Positions 1 to 9,652 of a DNA stretch of 64,000 nucleotides are shown in pieces. Position numbers and translations under genes: made by a program. Within the stretch, counting starts at the first letter, position 1. Every line of letters begins with the position of its first letter. Below the pieces are notes generated by a model. That model did not search any database. It was not told where the DNA came from and worked only from the letters and a program-made list of their open reading frames with translations. This stretch comes from Mogibacterium sp. (GTDB lineage: Bacteria; Bacillota; Clostridia; Peptostreptococcales; Anaerovoracaceae), in assembly GCA_017403955.1 (NCBI GenBank), contig JAFRDH010000007.1:124001-188000 (forward strand). Direction: 5' to 3'.

Positions 1-174
1 GACAGCGAAAGGTATTATGAACTGATCGAACGGGGAAATAAGTTCCTCGAAGACGGTAATATTGAGGCCCTGCGAGGGATAGTGATCTCTATCCTGAATC
101 TCAGAAAAGATGATGACGATGACATTGAGGAGATGACAGGCCTTATGGACGTCGCTAATATCATCAAAGGATAG
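1..174 (+). CDS. C-terminal end of a probable Hsp70-like chaperone (partial)
   Basis: Only the last 57 codons are in the window; the start lies upstream. The tail is helical and charged (ERGNKFLEDGNIEALRGI, then a run of five Asp residues). It resembles the C-terminal helical tail of non-DnaK Hsp70-family proteins, where a segment of the type 'GxxALxxxDxxxLR' precedes the end. The next genes are an AAA+ ATPase and two J-like proteins, which fits an Hsp70 partner. The assignment rests on this short tail and on context, so it is tentative. The stop is 11 bp before the AAA+ start, suggesting one operon. Confidence 0.4.
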   Translation, partial: DSERYYELIERGNKFLEDGNIEALRGIVISILNLRKDDDDDIEEMTGLMDVANIIKG

Positions 175-185
175 GAGAATAAGTA

Positions 186-1592
186 ATGAAAATGTGGCTT
201 AAAAAGGGCACGGCTGTTGGTGGCGCCACAGCCGGAAGAATGATAGCTTCCGGTGATGATTGGCAGATCTATAAGACTGACAGGGAGTCTTACATCCTTG
301 CTGTGCGCAAAAGCCTGGCGGCAAGATGGTCGGATCATCCTGAGACTGCTTCTCTTTTCACACCTTATACAAAAGATGAGGATATACTGACCTTTGTCTC
401 TAAACCGGGATGGTTAGTGTCGTCTCTGAGCAAAGGACCGTTCCCTCGCGCGAGAACACAGATCGAGAATTTTGACAATGCATGCGTGAGACTCAGGAGA
501 GAGTATCCCGATGCGCCTGTAACAGGAGCGTTATTCATAGAAGAATGTAACCTTATACTTCCTGCTGACCCTGACGCAGACAGATCAGACGATGATCTTG
601 CGATCGGCACCTGGATCACGGGCGGCGTCCACGTCCTCATATCGGATACAGCGGCGGCACACAGAATGGCGTCATGGTTCCCCGAAGAAGTGCTGATGAG
701 GATCGCAGAGGATGCAAAAGTGGTCCAGGGCAAAGGCGCGGGGCTGCGGACGAGAACGGATGTCGCAGATGCGAATGTGAACACTGATGATCCAGTGCCG
801 CCTGTATCTGCAAGGAGAGAGATGCCTGACGAACCGTTCAGCCTCCCGGGCAGCAGCAAACTCGAGAAGTTTTTCAATGAAGAAATAATAGATATCGTGC
901 GACACGCTGATGAGTACAAGAGGATGGGGATCGAATTCCCGGGAGCGGTAGTGCTCTACGGACCGCCGGGCACCGGCAAGACTTTTGCCGTAGAGAAACT
1001 CGCCGAATACCTCGGATGGCCGAGATACGACATCAACTCAGACAGTGTCGGCAGCACATACATACATGAGACAGGAATGAAGATCGCAAGGATTTTCGAC
1101 ATGGCGATCAGCAATGCACCGTCCGTTATAGTGATCGATGAGATGGAATCCTTCCTGTCTGAAAGGGCCGGAAAGCAGCAGCACCACGTTGAGGAAGTCG
1201 CAGAGTTTCTCCGCAAGATACCTGAAGCGACATCGAAAAATGTGCTTGTTTTCGGTATGACCAATGTCATAAAGGAAATCGATCAGGCTATACTCAGGCG
1301 GGGCAGATTCGACTATATGATAGAGGTCGATTACGCGGACAAGAACGATATAAGAAATTTGCTGGAGGCCAGAAAGAAAACGATCCCGATCGATGATGAT
1401 GCAGATCTTGACAGACTTGCCGGCGAACTTGCAGGACATCCTATGTCGGATGTGGTTTTCGTCCTGAAAGAAGCCGGAAGATACGCTGTCAAAAATAGGG
1501 TCAGGACAATAACAGATGAGGCTTTCAGAGCAGCACTCAAACAGCTTAAGGGCGTCAAGAAGACAAAAAACAAAATAGGTTTTTCAGTTTAG
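186..1592 (+). CDS. AAA+ ATPase of a putative Hsp70/J-like module
   Basis: The 468-aa product has a C-terminal AAA+ ATPase domain from about residue 220 on. Walker A is GPPGTGKT (259-266), Walker B is VIVIDEME (about 314-321), sensor 1 is the TN near 360, and the arginine-finger segment RRGRFD is at 371-376. This is the classical, FtsH/proteasomal-ATPase-like type. The first 210 residues match no domain I recognise and may bind substrate or partner. No transmembrane segment or protease domain is seen, so it probably acts as a cytosolic remodelling ATPase. A GGAGAAT ribosome site precedes the start. It lies between the probable Hsp70-like gene and two J-like genes, which suggests a joint chaperone function (inference). 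Confidence 0.8.
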   Translation: MKMWLKKGTAVGGATAGRMIASGDDWQIYKTDRESYILAVRKSLAARWSDHPETASLFTPYTKDEDILTFVSKPGWLVSSLSKGPFPRARTQIENFDNACVRLRREYPDAPVTGALFIEECNLILPADPDADRSDDDLAIGTWITGGVHVLISDTAAAHRMASWFPEEVLMRIAEDAKVVQGKGAGLRTRTDVADANVNTDDPVPPVSARREMPDEPFSLPGSSKLEKFFNEEIIDIVRHADEYKRMGIEFPGAVVLYGPPGTGKTFAVEKLAEYLGWPRYDINSDSVGSTYIHETGMKIARIFDMAISNAPSVIVIDEMESFLSERAGKQQHHVEEVAEFLRKIPEATSKNVLVFGMTNVIKEIDQAILRRGRFDYMIEVDYADKNDIRNLLEARKKTIPIDDDADLDRLAGELAGHPMSDVVFVLKEAGRYAVKNRVRTITDEAFRAALKQLKGVKKTKNKIGFSV

Positions 1593-1613
1593 ACAGCAGG
1601 AGTGAAGATAAGG

Positions 1614-2870
1614 ATGCTGCAGAATAATCCGTTTTACATATTGAATATCCCGATGAACGCGGGCAAAAGCGCGATAGTTGCCGCATCAGAAGCTGCGCTC
1701 CTGAAAGGCAGCAAAAAACCCGGCGATGAGAGCGAAGGCGCTTTTTCCGTGCTGGTAAATCCCGATCAGCGCCTTGCTGCCGAACTTGATTGGTTCCCGG
1801 GGCTTGAGGAAGAGAAAATCTCTGAGATATGCCGTGCGGTCAGATCTACTCTGCCGATAGATGAACAGGGACTCAGTGGTGTAGCTCTTCTCAATGCCGG
1901 GCTTTACAACCTTGGCCTCATGACAATGCAGAAGGGCGGGAGCAAAAAGAACTTCATACAGAGCGTTGCTGATGCTGTATGGAAGATCGCTGAGCTTTAT
2001 GACAATATCAATGTTGCTGAACTGACAGACGCGATCAATGTTTCGAGGCAGCAGGCGGGTATAACACCGGCTGATCTGGTGACGGTTTTTTCAGCATGGC
2101 AGGACAGAAAGTCAGAGATAAGCAAGATCATCGATAATGCACTGAAAAACTGCAGGAAAGATCTGTATATTCAGATCTTCAGCAAGATAGCCGACGACCT
2201 TACAGGCGAGAATGCATTACCGATGAGGGGTATCATCAACGATGCCATAGACTGGTATGAGATCAACACATATGCAGAGGCAGGGCAGCTTGCTTATAAG
2301 ATCCGTGAGCAGAGGGACCGTATCAAAGGATGCAGCAGCTGGAACAAAATAGTGACCGGAAATGCCAGGTCATGGCTTTTAAAAGCAGCGAGAAAGTGGC
2401 GTGATATAGCCAAACCGATGCTGGTAAGAGCGGATCTGTTCGGGGCAGAATACGAGTGGGGCAAACTGGTAGCTGATTATGCTTTGGACGCATCTGTATG
2501 TATCAATTCCGGGAAGACTTTCGATAACCACGAGTTGATGAGTCATGAAATGAACGTATCCATGTCGTATATTCTGGGGAAAAACCGAGCTCTCGCAGAA
2601 CCTTTTAAGACGAGAGTGACCAATTGGGAAGAACACGAAAGAAAACGCAGTGAAGCACTAAAACAGACCGGTTGCTATAAGATATGTGTCGTAATTGTAA
2701 TAATTATGATAGTGGGAACTCTGGGATCATTCGTGTTCGGATACCTGACATCTCCTGACTCAATGAAGGGCTCCATTTTGATTGGAATGAGCAGCGGACT
2801 GCTGGGGCTGGCAATTATGATCCTGATTCCATATTTCATAGCAAAGAACAAACATCGCAAAGACAAGTAA
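1614..2870 (+). CDS. J-domain-like membrane protein 1
   Basis: The 418-aa product begins MLQNNPFYILNIPMNAGKS and contains VNPDQRLAAELDWFP. This is the layout of degenerate J-like N termini found beside Hsp70 genes ('NPFxILxIPxxAS', then 'P..RL.AEL.WFP'). The HPD motif needed for classical J-domain stimulation of Hsp70 is absent. A long helical middle is followed by two membrane segments near residues 353-377 and 388-410, and then a basic tail. I chose the ATG at 1614 over an upstream GTG at 1602 because it matches the start of the paralogue at 2872 and leaves room for the AGGAG site. The gene ends one base before that paralogue. Confidence 0.65.
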   Translation: MLQNNPFYILNIPMNAGKSAIVAASEAALLKGSKKPGDESEGAFSVLVNPDQRLAAELDWFPGLEEEKISEICRAVRSTLPIDEQGLSGVALLNAGLYNLGLMTMQKGGSKKNFIQSVADAVWKIAELYDNINVAELTDAINVSRQQAGITPADLVTVFSAWQDRKSEISKIIDNALKNCRKDLYIQIFSKIADDLTGENALPMRGIINDAIDWYEINTYAEAGQLAYKIREQRDRIKGCSSWNKIVTGNARSWLLKAARKWRDIAKPMLVRADLFGAEYEWGKLVADYALDASVCINSGKTFDNHELMSHEMNVSMSYILGKNRALAEPFKTRVTNWEEHERKRSEALKQTGCYKICVVIVIIMIVGTLGSFVFGYLTSPDSMKGSILIGMSSGLLGLAIMILIPYFIAKNKHRKDK

Positions 2871-2871
2871 T

Positions 2872-4584
2872 ATGCTGAGAGATAATCCTTTCTACATTTT
2901 TGAAATACCCATGGACGCATCCAAGGAAAGGATCATGGCTGCTGCAGAGAGGCAGAGCCTGAGATCTGATTCCGGGAATTGTGACCGCATGGCTGAAATG
3001 CTCGTCAAACCGGCAATAAGACTGGAAGCCGAACTTGACTGGTTTCCGCAGGAAGATGAGGAAACAATCAGGGCCATATTGGAGGCTGTAAAGAGAGAAG
3101 AGCCGGTACCGGATGTAACGGTATCCGGACTCAGCGAGCTTGGCAAGTTAAACGCTGAAGTATATGAATTATCACTTCATGAACCATCCGGATGGAATGA
3201 AAGCTTTGAAGATTGCAAAAAGACACTAGATGCTATAAGAAAGTATCTCTACAGTTTCTTCACGGATGATCTGCTGACAGCCATCAACGAAGAACGGCGC
3301 GAAGCGGGCATCTCTGAGCTCGACCGGTACACTCTGAGGGCAGGGGTCGAAGAGAAGCGTAAACGCGTCGAAGACGATCTGTCTGATCTCATCGGGAAAA
3401 TGACTGATGAGCAGGAACTCACATTTATGAATTTGCTGGCAGACTCATTTGCACCGGGAGACAGAGGGGAAGTGTCAGAAGCCTTGCTTTTCAGTGCGCT
3501 TGCAGAACGCTTTGAAACGCGGACATCAGCAAAATATGTCACTTTGTCCGAAGAACTGAAGACCGCCATCGAGGGAGTGAATAAACCGGGCGGTTTTTTC
3601 ACGATGCATTTTCGCAGGAAGCGCTATAACGAGAAAATGAGTGCATGGCTCAGATACGACAAACCTTTGCATGTGGCAGCTGCTCTTTCGGGATTTGCCC
3701 GTGACGAGAGTCTGAATATGCTCCGTCGATGTTTAGGACTGATCAGCAAACTCGTTTCTGTAGATGGACCGGTAGATTGCTATGAATTTCTGAATGCTCT
3801 CGAAGAGCAATTTGCAGCGGTTCCCGGCGCTAAAGAATTGATTGCGGAGAATAAGGAGCATGTCGGGAAACTGATCAAAAAGCTATTAAAAGACACACCC
3901 GAAAATGCAATACGAAAGAGAAATTTTGAAAGAAAAAGCTCTAAATTCACAACCGCGTTTCTGATCGTAATGTTCCTGTTCTTTGGGTTTGCCATGCTTA
4001 CCGCACCTTCTGAGTCTGAGCAGGCAAATGATCCTTCAAGCAGAGTCTACAAGGAAATGAGACTTTCTTATGAGATCAATCAACATGGTGAATTTGAGCA
4101 AATAAGAATGCCTGTGACAGGATTCATATTCCAGGACACAATGGGAGATGAAGGCAGGAGTGTTACTGTGATCCTCAAAGGAGATATCAATACTTCCAGC
4201 TTTGTCAGGATCAGCGACCGGGACTATGGGGATGAAACCTATATCTTCCTACCGGATGAAGAAGTTCCTATTACATACAAGCTCCCTTTGGAAGAAGATG
4301 AAAAAGTAAAGCAGGACGATGTACCTTCGGATGCTAAGATCCTGAGTGTCATGGTACAGGATGATGAAGAGACTGAGATCACCCTGCCGCCGGGTGAGTA
4401 CTACCTTTCTCACGACTACGGCTATTTATGGTATGGCTGGAGACTCCGGTTCACAGGGGAGCCGCAGATGATCCTGGATCCGTATCCGGAAATCAAAATC
4501 CCTGAGATGAAACCTATGAATAGTACACCGGTCACATTCGAAGCAGGAAAGAAATACATAATCAGACTCGAACAATTACACTAG
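2872..4584 (+). CDS. J-domain-like membrane protein 2 with exported C-terminal domain
   Basis: This 570-aa paralogue of the preceding protein starts MLRDNPFYIFEIPMDASKE and again has KPAIRLEAELDWFP, with no HPD. A helical region runs to about residue 350, and a single membrane segment (about 359-377, TAFLIVMFLFFGFAML) leads to a C-terminal domain of about 190 residues rich in beta strands. That domain matches no family I recognise and is probably on the other side of the membrane. The start codon follows the previous stop by one base, so translation is probably coupled. It ends the Hsp70-AAA-J module; the next gene is 74 bp away with its own ribosome site. Confidence 0.6.
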   Translation: MLRDNPFYIFEIPMDASKERIMAAAERQSLRSDSGNCDRMAEMLVKPAIRLEAELDWFPQEDEETIRAILEAVKREEPVPDVTVSGLSELGKLNAEVYELSLHEPSGWNESFEDCKKTLDAIRKYLYSFFTDDLLTAINEERREAGISELDRYTLRAGVEEKRKRVEDDLSDLIGKMTDEQELTFMNLLADSFAPGDRGEVSEALLFSALAERFETRTSAKYVTLSEELKTAIEGVNKPGGFFTMHFRRKRYNEKMSAWLRYDKPLHVAAALSGFARDESLNMLRRCLGLISKLVSVDGPVDCYEFLNALEEQFAAVPGAKELIAENKEHVGKLIKKLLKDTPENAIRKRNFERKSSKFTTAFLIVMFLFFGFAMLTAPSESEQANDPSSRVYKEMRLSYEINQHGEFEQIRMPVTGFIFQDTMGDEGRSVTVILKGDINTSSFVRISDRDYGDETYIFLPDEEVPITYKLPLEEDEKVKQDDVPSDAKILSVMVQDDEETEITLPPGEYYLSHDYGYLWYGWRLRFTGEPQMILDPYPEIKIPEMKPMNSTPVTFEAGKKYIIRLEQLH

Positions 4585-4658
4585 CATGTCATTAGTTATG
4601 GTATCATTAAAGGCAGATCAATTAACAAATTAGTACGCTGCGGCAAAGGAGCAAAACT

Positions 4659-5870
4659 ATGAAAGGGAAAAATCATTTGGGCAAAACGATATCTCTTTTG
4701 TGCATGATTCTGATGCTTTCCGGACTCGCTGCGGGATGCGGAAATACTACAGGATTCGTATCACAGTCAGGAGACATAAATGCCGGTTCGGCAGAACTCG
4801 ATACTGACATTCAGGAATCAACTGAAAATGAACAGGAGCAGGCCTCTGATGAAGAACCGCCTGCTGATACTGAGGAGCCTGCAGATACTGCTTCTGTTGA
4901 AGTCAAAGAGATCGCCATCACCGATATTGGAGATATCGCGATCGGTCAGACGGAGAATGCAGAGGCAGGGACCGGCTGCACTGTGTTTATCAGCAAAGAG
5001 GGGATGCCGGCCGGACTTGATGTGCGAGGCGGAGGTCCTGCTTCTCGTGAGTCAGAACTCCTCGATCCTCTCGCGGCTGCTTCGAGCATCCACGCAATAG
5101 TGCTTTCAGGAGGATGCGCATTCGGACTCGGAACTGCTGATGGCGTAATGAAATACCTCGAGGAGAAGGACATAGGCTATGACACCGGTGTAGCCAAGGT
5201 TCCTCTGGTAGCTCAGGCAGATCTTTACGATCTGTCAGTTGGTGATGGTTCTGTAAGACCTGATGCGGATATGGGCTATGAAGCTGCCCGTATTGCCATG
5301 GAGTCACCTAATTACAAAGACGGCAATTATGGCGCGGGATGCGGAGCTACAGTCGGCAAAATTGCCGGTATGGAAACTTGCATGAAAGCCGGTATAGGGA
5401 GTTATGCTATACAGATCGGCGACCTGAAAGTCGGTGCGGTAGTAGCAGTCAACGCTCTCGGAGACATCTATGACTGGAAGACAGGCAAGAAAATCGCAGG
5501 ACTTCTGACGGAAGATGGTAAAGGTTTCCGCGATACTCTTGAGTATATGGCCATGGACACCTCGGCGAAGGACAACAAATTCACCGGAAATACCACACTC
5601 GGCGTGGTAATGACCAATGCTGCTTTCAACAAATCCCAGCTTTGCAAGATCGCAGGCATGACACATGACGGTTTTGCGAGGTCCATCAGACCTGTGCATA
5701 CTTCTATTGATGGCGACAGCATTTACGCTGTTTCGGTAGGAACTGTTGAAGCAGATCAGGATCTGGTCGGATCACTTTCTGCTGTTGTCATGAGCGAAGC
5801 GATCAAGAGAGCAGTCTATAACGCGGACAGCGCTTATGGATTCACGGCTGCCAAGGACCTGAAACAATAA
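4659..5870 (+). CDS. P1-family (DmpA-like) peptidase lipoprotein
   Basis: The 403-aa protein begins with a lipoprotein signal (lipobox LAAGC, Cys near residue 27) and an Asp/Glu-rich linker, so it should be anchored outside the cell. The rest is a P1/S58-family aminopeptidase (DmpA, L-aminopeptidase/D-esterase type). It has the glycine-rich GTGCTVF and VLSGGCAFGL segments, NYGAGCGATVGK, and GNTTLGVVMTNA, where the family self-cleaves before the nucleophilic Thr/Ser. Members are Ntn-type hydrolases that remove N-terminal residues from small peptides. Most known members lack a lipoprotein anchor, which makes this form notable. The ribosome site is AAGGAG. Confidence 0.85.
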   Translation: MKGKNHLGKTISLLCMILMLSGLAAGCGNTTGFVSQSGDINAGSAELDTDIQESTENEQEQASDEEPPADTEEPADTASVEVKEIAITDIGDIAIGQTENAEAGTGCTVFISKEGMPAGLDVRGGGPASRESELLDPLAAASSIHAIVLSGGCAFGLGTADGVMKYLEEKDIGYDTGVAKVPLVAQADLYDLSVGDGSVRPDADMGYEAARIAMESPNYKDGNYGAGCGATVGKIAGMETCMKAGIGSYAIQIGDLKVGAVVAVNALGDIYDWKTGKKIAGLLTEDGKGFRDTLEYMAMDTSAKDNKFTGNTTLGVVMTNAAFNKSQLCKIAGMTHDGFARSIRPVHTSIDGDSIYAVSVGTVEADQDLVGSLSAVVMSEAIKRAVYNADSAYGFTAAKDLKQ

Positions 5871-5981
5871 AGCAGACCGGGTGGTATGCTCTGTTTGTAA
5901 ACGGCCAGCTCAAGGAGCAGTCCGCAGATCATAATTATATCCTGAGACAATTTGATAAGTATTGATAAGAAGTTATAGTAG

Positions 5982-7061
5982 ATGAAAAAAAGGACCGTTT
6001 CTCATTTCATAATAGTTGTTCTTATAACCGTGCTGCTGTCAGCAGCTTCAAATATATGCATTGTGTGCTTCGCGGATACGGGTTCTTCATTTGAGTATAA
6101 GAACTTTGAAGATCCTTCAAAGTACGCCAGAGCCCTCAAAAGGGTGATGATCAATGTGTATAATGCTTTCAACGGAAAGACCATTGACGAAAAAACCATT
6201 CCGATCCCGGGTCTTGTGGAAACATGTATAGAGGTCGATGGCATAAGCAGTTCGTCAGATCAATATGTCCCGCAGGGATTGTGCCGCGCAGGGAATTACA
6301 TGCTGGTGACCGCCTATGATGTCCGAAAGAAACACAACTCGGTCATCTATGCTGTAGACATGAACAAGATGGAACTCGTTTCGACTCTCACCATGCCGAA
6401 CAAGTTCCACGCAGGCGGGATCGCTTATGACGGAGCGAATATCTGGATGACCGGAGAGACTTCGGACAGATACGAAGATTCCCCGTTCGTTCAGTATATG
6501 TCATATGAGACACTCCTTCGCCACCTGAAAAAGCCGGTGAGCGAAGTGAAAGCGTCTGAGCTTTCACCATACATATATATCAAAAATAAACCATCATTTC
6601 TCGAGTACGATAGAGGTGTGCTGTGGGTCGGTACTTATATAGGAAGAAAGAGCACGTCAGATTCATACATGTATGGCTATGATATCATTGGCGAGCCGGG
6701 AAACCGCAAACTGAATACGATCATGTATTCAGTCATTGACGGTATCGATTCCAGTTCACAGGGAGCGGATATTGTAGGCGATTACCTGTACGTATCAAGT
6801 TCTTATAATTCGGCGTCCCGCCTGAAAACTTCTTTCATAACCAAGTACAATCTCAAGCGTTCAAGGACCGGAACGGGTGACTATCATGTCGAGGGACATG
6901 AAGTGAAGAGAGTGGAAGTTCCGAAGATGAATGAGGAAATCATAATTGACGGTTCGACTGTATACATCAATTTTGAAGCAGGAGCCTCATACTGGAAGCA
7001 GGCCCTCGTCAAAACCGACAGAGTGCTTGCAGTAGATTTGTCATTATGGGGGAAGAGATGA
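5982..7061 (+). CDS. secreted protein with propeller-like repeats, function unknown
   Basis: The 359-aa product has an N-terminal signal segment (about residues 7-31, hydrophobic, ending near CFADTGSS). The mature part has recurring strand units such as YMLVTAYD, GGIAYDGANIWMTGE, GVLWVGTYIG and ADIVGDYLYVSSSY, typical of beta-propellers. No catalytic motif is evident. It overlaps the next gene by one base (TGATG), so both are co-translated and probably act together at the cell surface. I do not recognise a named family. Confidence 0.6.
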   Translation: MKKRTVSHFIIVVLITVLLSAASNICIVCFADTGSSFEYKNFEDPSKYARALKRVMINVYNAFNGKTIDEKTIPIPGLVETCIEVDGISSSSDQYVPQGLCRAGNYMLVTAYDVRKKHNSVIYAVDMNKMELVSTLTMPNKFHAGGIAYDGANIWMTGETSDRYEDSPFVQYMSYETLLRHLKKPVSEVKASELSPYIYIKNKPSFLEYDRGVLWVGTYIGRKSTSDSYMYGYDIIGEPGNRKLNTIMYSVIDGIDSSSQGADIVGDYLYVSSSYNSASRLKTSFITKYNLKRSRTGTGDYHVEGHEVKRVEVPKMNEEIIIDGSTVYINFEAGASYWKQALVKTDRVLAVDLSLWGKR

Positions 7062-8215
7062 TGAAGAAAATTTTGAAAATCCTCGGAGTGATCATTCTGC
7101 TGCTTGCAATAACACTGTTTGCAGTGATCATCTACCTCGGCCACCATCCTGAGATAGCCTTAAGAATTGTCTCGCAACCAATCAAAGAAGATCAGGTTGC
7201 CGAGGTTTCTTACACTTACAATTATGATAAAGAATCAGAGACTGATGCAATACCTGACTTCGCTTTCAGACCTTCCGGGAGCGGTAATTACACATTCAGT
7301 GCTATCGATCTTGAAAGCAGCACTGAAGTGTATATGACGATGAGTGTCACGGATAAATCACTTAATGATCACTTCATTGCAGACAACCTCGGCCGCAGAA
7401 ATGGAAGCCTGAAGAATGAAATATACGGGACGGCGACCCTTCAGGAAGATCAGGAAACCTATATACTTTTCACAGTAGAGCCGGTGAATGGAGATCTGAG
7501 TCAGTTCTCAGGTTCATTCAAATTGATCGTGACGAAAGATAAGGATGACGCAGGCCCTCCTCAGCTTACAATGGATGGACCTGTGAATGTCACAGTCAGT
7601 GGCGGAGGGCAGGGATGCGCTCTGTTTGTGCCGCCGGAGACAGGATATTACAGATTTGAGAATTCCTTAGTCTCGCGCGACTCTTCAATAGGTTATTCCA
7701 GCCTATCATCGATAACAACTACCGGGCGCAGCAAGGTCAGCGTGACCAGTGATATAAGTATGCTGCAGAAAGACAAAGAGTATTATGTCTGGGTCGTTGC
7801 GAATGAGTCCAACAGAAGAAGATCCAGGGTGCAGCTTTCATGCAGTCTGCTTAAGACGGAAAAAGCAACAGGCATTTGTTATCTGGATCTCAGCGGGGAA
7901 AGTGTGATCGAGTACGTTGCAGACAAAGCCTGTAACCTTGCCGTTTATACGGTGTCCGGAGGGGATCCGAGGGCTGTTATATACGATAAGGAAGGATACC
8001 CGTTACGTACCGATGACACATCTGATACATCGCTCAGCGATAATCCGCATGATATCGCAACGGTTCTCAAAGTTGAAAAAGGAACATTACTTCATATCTG
8101 TGTATATGGTGATGTTACTGACTGCCGCGTCTTCATCACGGAGTATACAGGTGACGGAACGACATTTACTAAAGATGATTTGACGCCGCTACCGGAGAGC
8201 GCTCCTGCGCCTTAG
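7061..8215 (+). CDS. membrane-anchored extracellular protein, function unknown
   Basis: The 384-aa product starts MKKILKILGVIILLL with one N-terminal membrane segment (about residues 4-27). A beta-rich exterior of about 350 residues follows, with tandem sandwich-like units (SGSGNYTFSAIDLES; PPETGYYRFENSL; DKACNLAVYTVSGG) resembling pre-peptidase C-terminal or similar surface folds. I chose the ATG at 7061 over in-frame ATGs at 7046 and 7058 because GGGGGAAG then has normal spacing, and the start overlaps the upstream stop. The C terminus is proline-rich. Family unknown. Confidence 0.6.
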   Translation: MKKILKILGVIILLLAITLFAVIIYLGHHPEIALRIVSQPIKEDQVAEVSYTYNYDKESETDAIPDFAFRPSGSGNYTFSAIDLESSTEVYMTMSVTDKSLNDHFIADNLGRRNGSLKNEIYGTATLQEDQETYILFTVEPVNGDLSQFSGSFKLIVTKDKDDAGPPQLTMDGPVNVTVSGGGQGCALFVPPETGYYRFENSLVSRDSSIGYSSLSSITTTGRSKVSVTSDISMLQKDKEYYVWVVANESNRRRSRVQLSCSLLKTEKATGICYLDLSGESVIEYVADKACNLAVYTVSGGDPRAVIYDKEGYPLRTDDTSDTSLSDNPHDIATVLKVEKGTLLHICVYGDVTDCRVFITEYTGDGTTFTKDDLTPLPESAPAP

Positions 8216-8248
8216 GATGATAGATATGATTAGGATAAGGAGGGTATC

Positions 8249-9607
8249 ATGAGCAAAGAGAAAAGAATCGACAAGCACGGTGCTCCACCTAAGAAAAAGG
8301 GCGGACTCTGGTGGCGGATCCCTATGTGGATCGTGATCGTTGCAGCACTTTGTTTCCTTTCCGCATGTGCTGTTAATCTCGGCGTGTCACTTCAACTGAG
8401 ACAATATATCAGTAGCTTTGACCCTGTTGACTACAGCGATGTTGACAGAGTTGTACCTGAAATCGACAGTGAAACGGGTTATTATACGTTCACTACAGAC
8501 AGAGAACTCAAGATCATGATGCTTACGGACATCCACCTTGGCGGAGGCTTCTGGAGTATCAAGAAGGACCAGAAGACTGTCTACGAAATCATCACGATGC
8601 TGCAGAAGGAGAAACCTGATCTTGTCATTCTGGACGGTGATAATACTTTTTCCGTACCCGGACCTGTCTATAATGGAGGCGGCACACTCAACAACTACAT
8701 GTCAGCCCACGATGTTATTGAAATTTTCAACCACGAGGGCGTATATTTCTCGACTGTATTCGGCAACCATGACACTGAGGTGTTCGATTATACCGGAAGA
8801 CAGAGACTGGGCGAACTGTATATGGAAGACCGTTTCGAATATTGCATATTCGACCAGAATTTCACTGACGGAGGAGATCTCCCGAGTGTAACGAACCAGA
8901 TAATCCTGGTCAAGAGCACAAAGGGCGATATCAAGAAGGCTATTTTGCTCGTAGACAGTAATGCATATGTGGACAACTCGATCAAGGCTGTCCTCGAATG
9001 GAACTATGATATCATCAGGGATTCAACAGTCGACTGGGCGGAAGATTCTCTCAAGAAACTCGGCAGTCCGGAGACAGTAGCGTTTTTCCATATCCCTACG
9101 AGTGAATTCAGGGTCGCTTATGAAGAACTTGCGGCGAACGATTTCAAGGACACTAAGGACACAAAATACATCTCAGGCGTATGGGACGAACTCATGGATG
9201 AGACTACAAACAGCCGCATCTGGCATGGCGGCATCACAAAGACTGATGTGCCGCTTGCAGATATTGACAGATTCTTCGAGACTCTGGGACCTGACGGACT
9301 CGGGATACTCGAAGCCTGCTACTGCGGGCATGACCACGTTAACAACGCATTTGTGAACTACAAAGGTGTAGATCTCTGCTATGGCTATTCAATAGATAAT
9401 CTGGCGTATGAGGATATCAATTATTCAGGCCTTCAGAGAGGTTCTACCATTATCACTATCGGACCTGACGGCAAACGGACGACTGAGTACAAGAACGCTT
9501 ACAAAGATTATGGCTTATCGACGGATATGTTCGTCGACATATATCTGGATAAATTGCTCTATGATGGCGGCGTGCCTGAAAGCGCAGTCAAAGCCCAGAC
9601 TGAATGA
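8249..9607 (+). CDS. membrane-anchored calcineurin-like metallophosphoesterase
   Basis: The 452-aa product has one membrane segment (about residues 24-46) followed by a metallophosphoesterase domain. The metal-binding blocks are TDIHLGGG (about 93-100), DGDN (129-132), FGNHDTE (171-177) and CGHDHV near residue 360, all intact. Such enzymes hydrolyse phosphomono- or diesters; substrate unknown. The order fits an extracytoplasmic active site. AAGGAGG precedes the start. It opens a run of five same-strand, closely spaced envelope genes, so a cell-wall or lipid phosphate substrate is plausible (inference). Confidence 0.85.
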   Translation: MSKEKRIDKHGAPPKKKGGLWWRIPMWIVIVAALCFLSACAVNLGVSLQLRQYISSFDPVDYSDVDRVVPEIDSETGYYTFTTDRELKIMMLTDIHLGGGFWSIKKDQKTVYEIITMLQKEKPDLVILDGDNTFSVPGPVYNGGGTLNNYMSAHDVIEIFNHEGVYFSTVFGNHDTEVFDYTGRQRLGELYMEDRFEYCIFDQNFTDGGDLPSVTNQIILVKSTKGDIKKAILLVDSNAYVDNSIKAVLEWNYDIIRDSTVDWAEDSLKKLGSPETVAFFHIPTSEFRVAYEELAANDFKDTKDTKYISGVWDELMDETTNSRIWHGGITKTDVPLADIDRFFETLGPDGLGILEACYCGHDHVNNAFVNYKGVDLCYGYSIDNLAYEDINYSGLQRGSTIITIGPDGKRTTEYKNAYKDYGLSTDMFVDIYLDKLLYDGGVPESAVKAQTE

Positions 9608-9652
9608 TCCGCGATCTATTATTAGAAAACTGAAAAAGGGGAGGAGATCACT

